Source: Armatimonadota bacterium (GTDB taxonomy: Bacteria; Sysuimicrobiota; Sysuimicrobiia; Sysuimicrobiales; Sysuimicrobiaceae). From it: a stretch of DNA of 64,000 bases. Below, piece after piece: positions 55,782 through 63,740 of this stretch (its first letter is position 1; the number at the start of each line of letters is the position of its first letter). Location: NCBI GenBank assembly GCA_025059775.1, contig JANXCW010000005.1, positions 1 to 64,000 of the forward strand, read 5' to 3'. The position numbers were made by a program, and so were the translations under genes. Under the pieces are notes generated by a model that was given only the letters and a program-made list of their open reading frames with translations, was not told where the DNA came from and did not search any database.

Positions 55782-58700
55782 GGCTGCTGCTGGAGGGCTT
55801 TACCTGCTTTAAGGAGGGGCAATCCCTGGACTTCGCCCATCTGGATCTCTTCGCCATCACGGGGCCCACCGGCGCGGGCAAGACCAGCTTGCTGGACGCC
55901 ATGATCTTCGCCCTCTACGGACGGATCCCACGGGTGGGCCGCCGGTATGCGGAACTCATCTCCCTGGGCCGGGACCGGATGTCCGTGGTCCTGGAGTTTC
56001 AGCTGTTAGATCGCCGCTTCCGGGTAGGGCGGACGGGCCGCCGGAGCGGACCTGCCCAAGCCGTCCTGGAGGAGATCCTGGACGGCGGTACCAAAGCGCT
56101 GGCGAGCGGGGTGCGGGAGGTGGATCGGGCCGTTCAGGACCTCCTGGGCCTCCCGTATGAGGCCTTCACCCAGGCCGTGGTGCTGCCCCAGGGGGAGTTC
56201 GCGACGTTCCTCAAAAGTCCCCCGGGAGAGCGCCGGGAGATCCTCCGCGACCTCCTGCGTCTGCAGATCTACGAGCGGATGCGGCAGCTGGCCCAGGAGG
56301 AACGTCAGGCTCTGGAGGCAAGCCGCAGTGGACTGGAGCGCCTGTGCGAGGAGTACGCGGACGCCACCCCGCAGGCCCTGCGGGCCGCGGAGGAGGAGGT
56401 GGAGGGACTCAGGAGGGCACGGGAGGAGCTGGACCAGCGCCTGCGCGAGCTGCGGCAGCGGCTGGAGATCCTGACAGAACTCCGCCGGAAGACCGCGGAA
56501 CTCGAGGCCCTCCAGGAGCGGGAACGGGCCCTGATCACCCAAGAGAAGGACGTGCGGGCCGCTGCCGAGCGCCTGAAGCAGGCCGAGCGGGCGCGGGAGA
56601 TCCTGCCACGGCTCAGAGGCGCACAGTGGGCGGGGGAGCAGGCCCTTCTGGCCGCGAAGCGCGTGGAGACGATCCGGGAGGAACTGGAGCGGGCGCGCCA
56701 GCGGCACAACCTGGCCCAGACGGACCTGGAGCGGGCGGAGGAGGAGGCCCGGCGCATCCCGGCGCTGCGGGAGCGGATCCGTGCCCTCGACGAACTCCGG
56801 GGGATCGTGGAGGCGCTCGAGGCCGCCCGCGGTCGGGTCGAGGCATTCCGCCGACGGGTGGATGGTCTGGAGACCGAGGTGGCGCAGGCGCGATCCGAGC
56901 GGGAGCGCCTGGAGGCGGCGGTTACTGGGCTTCGGGCGGAGGTGGAAGCGGCGGAGCGAGAGTTGGCGGCCATCGGGTACGAGGAGGCGGTGGACCGGCT
57001 GCTGGAGGAGGTGGCCGAGCGAGCCGCGGAGCTGGGTCAGGCCCGCTCGGAGCTGGAGCGCCTGAACCAGGAGGTAGAGACCCTGGAGCACGAAGTCCGG
57101 CGGGCCCGGAAGGCGAGCGCCAGGGCGGAGCAGGCGCTCGCACGTGCCCAGGAGGCGCTCGCCCAAGCCACGGAGCAGGCGGAGGCCGCATCCCAGGCCC
57201 TCCAGCAGGCCCGCTTGCACAACGCGGCCCACGTGCTGCGGACGCAGCTCCGCCCCGGTGATCTGTGCCCCGTGTGCGCTCAGCCCGTGGCCCGCCCTCC
57301 CGCAGGCGTTTCGCCTCCGGAGCTGGCCGGATTGGAGGCACAGTTCCAGAAGGCCCAGGAGGTGCTGAGGCAGGCGCGGCAGGCCGCGGATCAGGCCGCG
57401 GCGGATCACGCGAAAGCCCAGGCCACCGCCCAGCAGACGGAGCTACGAGCCCGGGACGCGCGGGCGCGCCAAACCCTCCTGAGCGAGCAGGTCCGTGCGT
57501 GGACGGAGGAGCTGGAAGGACGGGTGGGAGCGCACGTGGCCGTCGAGCCCGGGCAGGCCATCGAGGAGCGGATCCGCACCACCCTGAGGCACATGCGGAA
57601 CAGGCGGCAGCGGCACGCGCGGGTGGCGGAGCACCTGGAGGCGAAGCGAAGGGAACTGGTGGTCGCTCAGGAGCGAGAGCGCCACATGGAGGAGCGGCTG
57701 AGCCGGCTACAGGAGGAACGTGAGGAGGTGCAGGCTCAGCTCGCCGCGGAGGAGGAGGTGGTGCACGGGTACGAGTGCCGTATCCGGGAGGTGACGGACG
57801 CGGAGGATCCGGTGGCGGAACGGGACGCCCTGGAACAGGAGCTCAGGGGGCTAGAGGATGCGCTCACACGGGCCCGCGAGGCGGCGGCCCGCACCGAGGC
57901 GGAGGTGGCCCAACTGGCCCTGCGGCTCCAGGAGGCGGAGGAGACCGCGCAGCGGGCCCAACGGGAGGCGGCAGAGCAGAGGGTACAGGCAGAGGATGCG
58001 GCCCGGAAGGCGGGCTTTGGGGATCTTCGGGCGGTGGAGGAGGCGGCGCTTGCGGAGGCGGAGGAAGATCGGCTGCGCCAGCTGGTGGAGCGCTACGAGC
58101 TGGAGCGCTGCCACGTGCGCCAGCAGCTCCAGCGGTTGGAACGGGAGTTAAAGGGGGAGAGGGTGACGGAGGAGGCCCTGCAACGGGCCCGCCAGGAGCG
58201 GGACTCCCTGGAGGCCACTTACCGGCAGGCGGTGGAGCGCGTGGCCGCGGCGGAGCAGAAAGTCGCCCAGCTGCGGGAACGGGTGGACCGGGCGGAGCGG
58301 TGGCGCGTGGAGCGGGCCCGGCTGGAGGCCGAGTACGCCCTCATCCGGCAGCTGGCGGATGACCTGCGCAGCGAGCACTTCCAGGAGTTCGTCCTGGAGG
58401 AGACCTTCCGGGAGCTGGTGGCGGGGGCCTCCGTGCGTCTTCTGCGGTTCAGCCATCGCTACACCCTCGAATACGACGAGGACGGGTCGTTCGCGGTGGT
58501 GGACCACGACAACGCGGGAGAGCGGCGCAGCGCGGACACCCTGAGCGGCGGGGAGACCTTCCTGGCCTCCCTGAGCCTCGCCCTGGAGCTCAGCGAGCAG
58601 GTGCAGCGCAGCAGCGGGGCCGTGGCCCTCCACAGCCTCTTCATCGACGAGGGATTCGGAACGCTGGATCCCGAGACCCTGGATCACGTGGCCTGCGCCA

Positions 58701-58834
58701 TCGAGGCCCTCCAGACCGGCGGCCGCATGGTGGGCATCATCACCCACCTCCAGGAGCTCTCCGCGCGACTTCCCACCCGGGTGGTGGTGGAGAAGCGGCC
58801 CGAAGGTTCCCGCATCCGGGTGGTCACGGACTAG
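55769..58834 (+). CDS. sbcC: DNA repair ATPase SbcC/Rad50
   Basis: The 1021-residue ABC-type ATPase begins RPLRLLLEGFTCFKEGQSLD with Walker A GPTGAGKT (residues 32-39). Long coiled coils, rich in Glu, Arg, Ala and Gln, flank the zinc hook C500-PVC503 (GDLCPVCAQPVARPP). The C-terminal half has the signature DTLSGGETFLASLSLALE (near residue 925) and Walker B LHSLFIDEGFGTLDPETL. It partners SbcD to recognise and process DNA ends. GTG 55769 overlaps the end of sbcD. Confidence 0.95.
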   Translation: MRPLRLLLEGFTCFKEGQSLDFAHLDLFAITGPTGAGKTSLLDAMIFALYGRIPRVGRRYAELISLGRDRMSVVLEFQLLDRRFRVGRTGRRSGPAQAVLEEILDGGTKALASGVREVDRAVQDLLGLPYEAFTQAVVLPQGEFATFLKSPPGERREILRDLLRLQIYERMRQLAQEERQALEASRSGLERLCEEYADATPQALRAAEEEVEGLRRAREELDQRLRELRQRLEILTELRRKTAELEALQERERALITQEKDVRAAAERLKQAERAREILPRLRGAQWAGEQALLAAKRVETIREELERARQRHNLAQTDLERAEEEARRIPALRERIRALDELRGIVEALEAARGRVEAFRRRVDGLETEVAQARSERERLEAAVTGLRAEVEAAERELAAIGYEEAVDRLLEEVAERAAELGQARSELERLNQEVETLEHEVRRARKASARAEQALARAQEALAQATEQAEAASQALQQARLHNAAHVLRTQLRPGDLCPVCAQPVARPPAGVSPPELAGLEAQFQKAQEVLRQARQAADQAAADHAKAQATAQQTELRARDARARQTLLSEQVRAWTEELEGRVGAHVAVEPGQAIEERIRTTLRHMRNRRQRHARVAEHLEAKRRELVVAQERERHMEERLSRLQEEREEVQAQLAAEEEVVHGYECRIREVTDAEDPVAERDALEQELRGLEDALTRAREAAARTEAEVAQLALRLQEAEETAQRAQREAAEQRVQAEDAARKAGFGDLRAVEEAALAEAEEDRLRQLVERYELERCHVRQQLQRLERELKGERVTEEALQRARQERDSLEATYRQAVERVAAAEQKVAQLRERVDRAERWRVERARLEAEYALIRQLADDLRSEHFQEFVLEETFRELVAGASVRLLRFSHRYTLEYDEDGSFAVVDHDNAGERRSADTLSGGETFLASLSLALELSEQVQRSSGAVALHSLFIDEGFGTLDPETLDHVACAIEALQTGGRMVGIITHLQELSARLPTRVVVEKRPEGSRIRVVTD

Positions 58835-58892
58835 GGGCGTGGTGGATCCTTGGCCCGCGGCTGTGTAATGGAACTGAGGGAGGAGAGGGGAT

Positions 58893-60026
58893 ATGCTGGC
58901 GACCCAGATCCGTCAGAAGGACGGGGTCTTCTACTTCGTGGCGTACCCCGCGGAGGACCTGCTGAGCAGGGTTCGGTTCATGAGCCGGTACTACGGGGAA
59001 GGGGAGCAGATCGCGCCGGAGCCCCCGGGGGAGGAGGACGAGATCGCCCAGTTCATCGCCCGCATCGAGCGCAGCGACCGTGCCTTCCAGCGGGAGCTGT
59101 CGCGCCGCAAGGTCCGGGACATCAAGAACTTCTACGAGACCGCGGGCGAGCAACCGCCCATTCCAGGGACCATCCTCCTGTTCACCCCGGAGCACCTGCG
59201 CTTTGAGCCCCTGGACCGCTACGAGACCGTGGGGGACCTGCAGGAGCCGCTCGGAAAGTATCTCATCATCGACGGCCAGCACCGGCTCGCGGCCCTGGAG
59301 TTCTACCGACGGGAGCGGCCGGAGGAGGCCAAGACCATCTACGTGCCCTGCGTCATCTTCGACGGCCGCAGCGAGGACTTCGCCGCGGAGATGTTCGTCA
59401 TCATCAACGCCACCCCCACCCGCATCAACAAGAGCCACCTGGTGGAGCTGTACGAGCGGGTGCACTGGTGGCAGGCCACCCCGGAGAAGAAGTTCGCGGC
59501 CCGCATCGTCCGTATGCTGTACGAGGAGCCCTCGAGCCCCCTCCGCTACCGGATCAACCGCCCGGGCGGCCGGAGCCGGCAGGAGAAGTGGATCCTGCAG
59601 GCGGAGCTGTTCAACGAGCTGCACCGGTGGGTCCGGCGCATCTGGTCGCAGATCCAGGCGCGCGGCCTCCGGGCGGAGGACTACTACGGGATCCTGCGGG
59701 ACTTCCTGAAGGCGGCGGAGCGGGTGTGGGGAGAGGCGTGGGGCAACCCCAACTACATGGTGACCCGTCCCGTAACCCTCAAGGCCATGATCCGGGCCTG
59801 CGCGGATCTGGCCGCACAGGATGCGGAGCCGGAGGAAGGACGGGTGGATCGGTGGGAGGAGCGCCTGGCCCCCTGGGCCGATCTGCGGCGGATGTTCCGG
59901 GCGGACGGCTTCTACGAGCGCTTCCCCGCCAAGGGGCAGGTGGAGCGCACCGGCCGCATCCACCGGGAGCTGTGTCGGGTGGCGGAAATTGCTCTCACCA
60001 TCCACGACCGCCGGGGACGGGGATAG
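58893..60026 (+). CDS. DGQHR-domain protein (DndB-like)
   Basis: The 377-residue protein carries YLIIDGQHRLAALEFYRRE with D127-GQHR131, the defining motif of the DGQHR family that includes DndB, the regulator of phosphorothioate DNA modification. VFVIINATPTRINKSHLVEL is a second conserved stretch. Before it lies a helical N-terminal part (SDRAFQRELSRRKVRDIKNF). No dndACDE or sspBCD genes are near, so its function is uncertain. ATG 58893 follows GGGAGGAGAGGGG. It lies 58 bases after sbcC on the same strand, with no clear promoter or terminator between, and may be read from the LexA-controlled promoter. Confidence 0.8.
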   Translation: MLATQIRQKDGVFYFVAYPAEDLLSRVRFMSRYYGEGEQIAPEPPGEEDEIAQFIARIERSDRAFQRELSRRKVRDIKNFYETAGEQPPIPGTILLFTPEHLRFEPLDRYETVGDLQEPLGKYLIIDGQHRLAALEFYRRERPEEAKTIYVPCVIFDGRSEDFAAEMFVIINATPTRINKSHLVELYERVHWWQATPEKKFAARIVRMLYEEPSSPLRYRINRPGGRSRQEKWILQAELFNELHRWVRRIWSQIQARGLRAEDYYGILRDFLKAAERVWGEAWGNPNYMVTRPVTLKAMIRACADLAAQDAEPEEGRVDRWEERLAPWADLRRMFRADGFYERFPAKGQVERTGRIHRELCRVAEIALTIHDRRGRG

Positions 60027-60036
60027 GGCCCTCCAC

Positions 60037-60066
60037 TTCCCCGCGGGCGGACCTCCGCGTTAGAAT
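60037..60066 (+). promoter_or_regulatory. Candidate promoter of the LigM-like gene
   Basis: TTCCCC (60037-60042) is followed after 18 bases by TAGAAT (60061-60066). The -10 matches at five of six positions, the -35 weakly. Transcription would begin near 60073, giving a 30-base leader with GGGAGGG. Confidence 0.4.
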
Positions 60067-60102
60067 TTTGCAGATTCATCCGGTCCGGTTGGGAGGGAAC
60101 CA

Positions 60103-61536
60103 ATGGCAGAACCACGGAAACCGCGGAACCTGCAGGAACTCATCGACTCGGCGCCGAACCTCGTGGACTACCTCTTCCGCAACCCCAAGGGGGCTCTCTT
60201 CCGGTTCATCTCCTACGCGATGCCGTCCCCCTATGTTTCTCCGGAGTTCACGAACTGGCGGGACGAACAACGGTCCTGGTGGGAGTCCGTGGGGCTCTCG
60301 GACCAATCCTTCCACATGACGAACCTCTGGGTGCGGGGCCCGGACGCCTTCCGGTTTCTCGAGCATCTGGCGGTGAACAGCTTCCAAGGATATGCGCCCG
60401 GGCGGGCCAAGCAGTTCATCGCGTGCTCTCCGGATGGGTACTTCGTGGGCGATGCCGTGCTGTACTACCTGGCACCGGAGACCTTCGTACTGGTGGGGGT
60501 GGACACCACCATGAACTGGGTCCAGTATCACGCGGAGGTAGGGGGATATGAGGTACGGATCGAACGGGATCCGCTGTTCTCGGATAACCCCACGGGGCGC
60601 CGCACGCTGTACCGCTTCGAGCTGGAGGGGCCCAAGGCCACGCCGCTGATGGAGAAGCTGGTGGGCGGACCGCTGCCAGAGATCCGGTTCTTCCACTTCA
60701 CGGACCTCTCCATTGCGGGATGTCGGGTGTGGGTGCTGCGGCACAGCATGACAGGCTCCCCGGGGTTTGAACTCAGTGGCCCGTGGGAGGACCGGGAGCG
60801 GGTGCTGCAGGCCATCCTCGAGGCGGGAAAGGAATTCGGGCTCCGGCGGGTGGGATCCCTGGCGTATTTCACCAACGCCCTGGAATCCGGATGGATCGCG
60901 GGACCCCTTCCGGCCATCTACACGGGGGATGCGCTGCGTCCGTACCGGGAGTGGCTTCCGGTGACCGCTCCGGAGGCCACGGGGGCCATCGGCGGGAGTT
61001 TCTACTCGCCCAACATCGAGGACTATTACCTCACGCCGTACGATCTCGGCTACGGGCACATTGTAAAGTTCGACCACGACTTCGTCGGTCGCAAGAGCCT
61101 GGAGCGCCTGGCGGAGCGTCCGCACCTACAGAAGGTGACCCTGGTGTGGGAGGCGGAGGACGTCCTGGAGCTGGTGCGGCGGAGTCTGTTGTTGGAGGAG
61201 GGAACACCGGCGAAGCACTTGGATCTGCCGGTGGGCATGTATGCCCGGTGGAAGTACGACCGGGTGGAGAACGGTCGAGGGGAACGCATCGGGATCTCGC
61301 AGTGGACGGGGTACGTAGCGAACGAGCGGGCAGTGCTCTCGCTGGCCATGGTGGACCCGGCCTATGCGGAGCCGGGCACGGAGGTGGTGGTGGTGTGGGG
61401 GGAGGATGGAGGGGGTGCCCGGAGCGGGCCATGGATCGAACGGCACGAGCCCATGCCTGTACGGGCCACGGTGGCCCCGGTGCCCATCAGCCGGGTGGCC
61501 CGGGAGTACTGGGCGGTGGTGAAAGCAAGGCGCTGA
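60103..61536 (+). CDS. LigM/DesA-like tetrahydrofolate-dependent O-demethylase (GcvT family)
   Basis: The 477-residue protein follows LigM along its length as I recall that sequence: VSPEFTNWRDEQRSWWESVG, MTNLWVRGPDAFRFLEHLAV, VNSFQGYAPGRAKQFIACSP, LESGWIAGPLPAIYTGD, PYREWLPVTAPEATGAIGGS and NIEDYYLTPYDLGYGHIVKF. LigM and DesA move a methyl group from vanillate, 3-O-methylgallate or syringate to tetrahydrofolate. The substrate here is unknown. It is a cytosolic enzyme of normal LigM length with its own candidate promoter and ribosome-binding site. It may help the cell use methoxylated aromatics and feed one-carbon metabolism. Confidence 0.8.
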   Translation: MAEPRKPRNLQELIDSAPNLVDYLFRNPKGALFRFISYAMPSPYVSPEFTNWRDEQRSWWESVGLSDQSFHMTNLWVRGPDAFRFLEHLAVNSFQGYAPGRAKQFIACSPDGYFVGDAVLYYLAPETFVLVGVDTTMNWVQYHAEVGGYEVRIERDPLFSDNPTGRRTLYRFELEGPKATPLMEKLVGGPLPEIRFFHFTDLSIAGCRVWVLRHSMTGSPGFELSGPWEDRERVLQAILEAGKEFGLRRVGSLAYFTNALESGWIAGPLPAIYTGDALRPYREWLPVTAPEATGAIGGSFYSPNIEDYYLTPYDLGYGHIVKFDHDFVGRKSLERLAERPHLQKVTLVWEAEDVLELVRRSLLLEEGTPAKHLDLPVGMYARWKYDRVENGRGERIGISQWTGYVANERAVLSLAMVDPAYAEPGTEVVVVWGEDGGGARSGPWIERHEPMPVRATVAPVPISRVAREYWAVVKARR

Positions 61537-61583
61537 AGGGGATCGCACCGTGAGCCCTGCGGGCCGGGCGGTCGAGAATCTGC

Positions 61584-61605
61584 GAATACACGGTGAATAC
61601 ACGGT
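61584..61605 (+). repeat. Tandem 11-bp direct repeat
   Basis: GAATACACGGT occurs twice in direct succession (61584-61594, 61595-61605), just before the GTG start (61610) of the broken solute-binding-protein gene. The period is about one helical turn, so it could have been an operator for a regulator of the lost transporter. Confidence 0.8.
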
Positions 61606-61609
61606 GGGG

Positions 61610-62100
61610 GTGAGAACCGTGCAAAGGGGGTTGGGGCCGATCCTCGCCGTCGCGCTGGTGGGCGCTCTCCTGAGCGGGGGATACCCGTGGCCCTCGCGGG
61701 TCCCGCGACGCAGCCGCAGCGAGGTGGCTCCGGATCGGAAGGCTTTGATCTTCTGGCTGGAGATGCGGTTCATCCGGGACGTGCAGACGTTAAAGGCAGC
61801 CTTGCTCGCGGGACAGCTGGATGTGGCTGGATTCGGAGATCCACAGGTGATCGCGGAGCTGCGGGGTACAGGGAGGTTCCGGACCATCACGGGGCCTCCG
61901 GGAAGCGGCATCCTCATGATCGTTCCAGGGGACCAGATCGCGCATCCGGCAAGCCCCGCGGCCCTTCAGGACCACCGGGCTACGGGGTACGACTCTGGCC
62001 GGGCGAAGGAGCTGCTGGCGCAGGCGGGTATCCCGGTGGGTTCGACACGCGTCTGATACCCGACCCGGGGCCTCCGCATGAGATGGGCGTTGCGATTCAA
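61610..62100 (+). pseudogene. Remnant of a family 5 extracellular solute-binding protein
   Basis: A GTG at 61610 starts a signal peptide (RGLGPILAVALVGALLSGGY). The sequence then jumps to RFIRDVQTLKAALLAGQLDV and FGDPQVIAELRGTG, which match the middle of peptide/nickel-type binding proteins (family 5). A second jump leads to ATGYDSGRAKELLAQAG, the conserved D-x-x-x-A-K-x-L-L-x-x-A-G element. The frame stops at 62056, but a shifted frame continues with GGFDTRLIPDPGPPHEMGVA. So the gene has at least two internal deletions and a frameshift. No permease or ATPase genes follow, so the whole transporter seems lost. Confidence 0.75.
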
Positions 62101-62250
62101 CCCTGGCATGGCCGGAGGTACGGGACACGGGCCACCTCACCAAAGCGGCCTGGCCGTGCTGGGAACCTGCAAACGCCTGGAAGGCACGGCGGTAGGCTGG
62201 CCTCATCAAAGGGGAACCGGGTTTGCATGGTGCTGTCGTTACCCTCTGGC

Positions 62251-63342
62251 CTATCTGCTCGGGTCAATGCTTACGTGCACCGCCTGCTCTCTAGGAACAT
62301 CGCCTGCAAGGACGTCGATCGCCCGCCTGGCTTCCTCTAACCCGAAGGTGTGCGTGTGCAATCTCTCTAGCGGGAATCGACGTGACTCGATGATCTTAAT
62401 GGCCTCTATGTACGCGCGGGCATCCACCCCGTAAGCGCCGATCACGGTCGCCCCTTTCCCGATGATCGCGTCTGTGACGATAGAGAGGGGCTTGCGTCCT
62501 TTCAGTCCGGCCAGTACCACACGTCCCCCATGGCGCACACACTCGATGGCGTCCTGCACGGGCTGGTGCGCCATAGGGGTCACGTCCAGGACGACGTCCG
62601 CGCCCATACCGTTCGTGATCTCGCGCACACGCTCGACGGTATCCTCTGTCTCCACATTGATCACGTAATCAGCGCCCAGCTCCTTTGCGAGTTCCAGCTT
62701 ATGGGCGTCCCGCGCCAGCCCCGTCACGATGATGGTGCCGGCACCAGCCATCTTCGCCGCGATGACGGACATCAACCCTCTCTGTCCCGGACCCAGGATC
62801 AATACCGTATCGCCCGCCGTGACGCCACCTAAGTGGAGCACCCAGCGTACTCCCGCGCCCAATGGGTTGAACATGACCGCAACGTCCGCGGGCAGGGTCC
62901 GATCAACTTTGTGGAGGATTGCGTTTGGGTGCAGGTACAGGTACTCCGCGTACCCTCCCCACAGCGGCGGCTCCCGTGTGATCGGGGTGTTGCCTCCGTA
63001 GCTGCCCGGCCGGTTCCGGCAGAACATATAGCGTCCCGTGAGGCACAGCTCGCAGAAACGGCAGGGGACGATGATCTCCACCGCGACCCGGTCACCGACC
63101 TGCACCCCCCAGCGCTGGGCCGCGCGCTCGCCCACCTCCTCGACGATACCGAGCACCTCATGCCCGGGGATGCAGGGGGGGCGTTGGTGTTCCCCACGGA
63201 TCATCTCCACGTCGCTGCCGCAGATGCCACAGCGCTCGATTCGCAGAAGCCCCTCGTCCGGCCCGATCTTCGGACGGGGAAATCTGCGGATCTCAAGCGC
63301 CCCAGGGCTTACCAGTACCGCCGCGCGCACGAGATCTGCCAT
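62251..63342 (-). CDS. Zinc-dependent alcohol dehydrogenase (MDR family)
   Basis: The 363-residue protein has the catalytic zinc cysteine in RCGICGSDVEMIRGEH and the histidine in PGHEVLGIVEEVGE. The structural-zinc cysteines are in CRFCELCLTGRYMFCRNRPG, and the nucleotide-binding loop in VLILGPGQRGLMSVIAAKMA. GMGADVVLDVTPMAHQPVQD and GRVVLAGLKGRKPLSIV follow. The substrate is probably an alcohol, polyol or threonine-like compound but cannot be fixed. ATG 63342 follows GGGAGGGAGG. Its G+C content is visibly lower than in flanking genes, which hints at acquisition. Confidence 0.85.
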   Translation of the reverse strand: MADLVRAAVLVSPGALEIRRFPRPKIGPDEGLLRIERCGICGSDVEMIRGEHQRPPCIPGHEVLGIVEEVGERAAQRWGVQVGDRVAVEIIVPCRFCELCLTGRYMFCRNRPGSYGGNTPITREPPLWGGYAEYLYLHPNAILHKVDRTLPADVAVMFNPLGAGVRWVLHLGGVTAGDTVLILGPGQRGLMSVIAAKMAGAGTIIVTGLARDAHKLELAKELGADYVINVETEDTVERVREITNGMGADVVLDVTPMAHQPVQDAIECVRHGGRVVLAGLKGRKPLSIVTDAIIGKGATVIGAYGVDARAYIEAIKIIESRRFPLERLHTHTFGLEEARRAIDVLAGDVPREQAVHVSIDPSR

Positions 63343-63650
63343 CTAACCTCCCTCCCGAGCTGGCCTCATGACAGGTCAACGGGTTCGCCTCGGTCCATCT
63401 CCCTCGCCTTCCAACCCGGTTCTCCGATTCCGTGCCCTTGCCCTTTTTCAGCCCTCTAAAGCGCCTCCGTCCGTAATCCCATACTAACGCTTCCACCAGA
63501 TTCGTGTAACCTCCAGCCAGAGCGGGCAGCCGGTCCGGGCGATCGGATCGAGACCCCTTCTAGCGGGCGGCCACGTCTCTGTGCAGGCCGCTGCGAAGAG
63601 CCGGTCAGGGAGTTTTGGCAACCGCTGGGAGCCTTGTGCAATGGAGGCGT
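63343..63650. other. 308-base gap between the dehydrogenase gene and tRNA-Ile
   Basis: No gene is supported; the short frames here have no protein-like features. The promoter of the minus-strand dehydrogenase gene should lie here, but no pair of good hexamers was found; a TTACAC-N17-TAGTAT on the minus strand is weak. The region is less GC-rich than average. Confidence 0.4.
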
Positions 63651-63727
63651 TGGTGGGCCGTGGTGGACTCGAACCACCGACCTCAGTCTTATCAGGACTG
63701 CGCTCTGACCACCTGAGCTAACGGCCC
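63651..63727 (-). tRNA. tRNA-Ile (anticodon GAT)
   Basis: The minus-strand sequence folds as a full cloverleaf: acceptor GGGCCGT with ACGGCCC, D arm GCTC...GAGC, anticodon stem CAGTC-CTGATAA-GACTG giving anticodon GAT, T arm GGTGG-TTCGAGT-CCACC. The CCA end is encoded (63653-63651), and the discriminator is A. It is 77 bases long and stands alone, not inside an rRNA operon in this window. The next gene on the same strand lies upstream of it. Confidence 0.97.
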
Positions 63728-63740
63728 CCGCACTCCGATT

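Noticed and set aside
55769-58834. SMC or MukB instead of SbcC
   Set aside because: The CPVC zinc hook in mid-coil and the adjacent sbcD define it as Rad50/SbcC; SMC proteins have a globular hinge.
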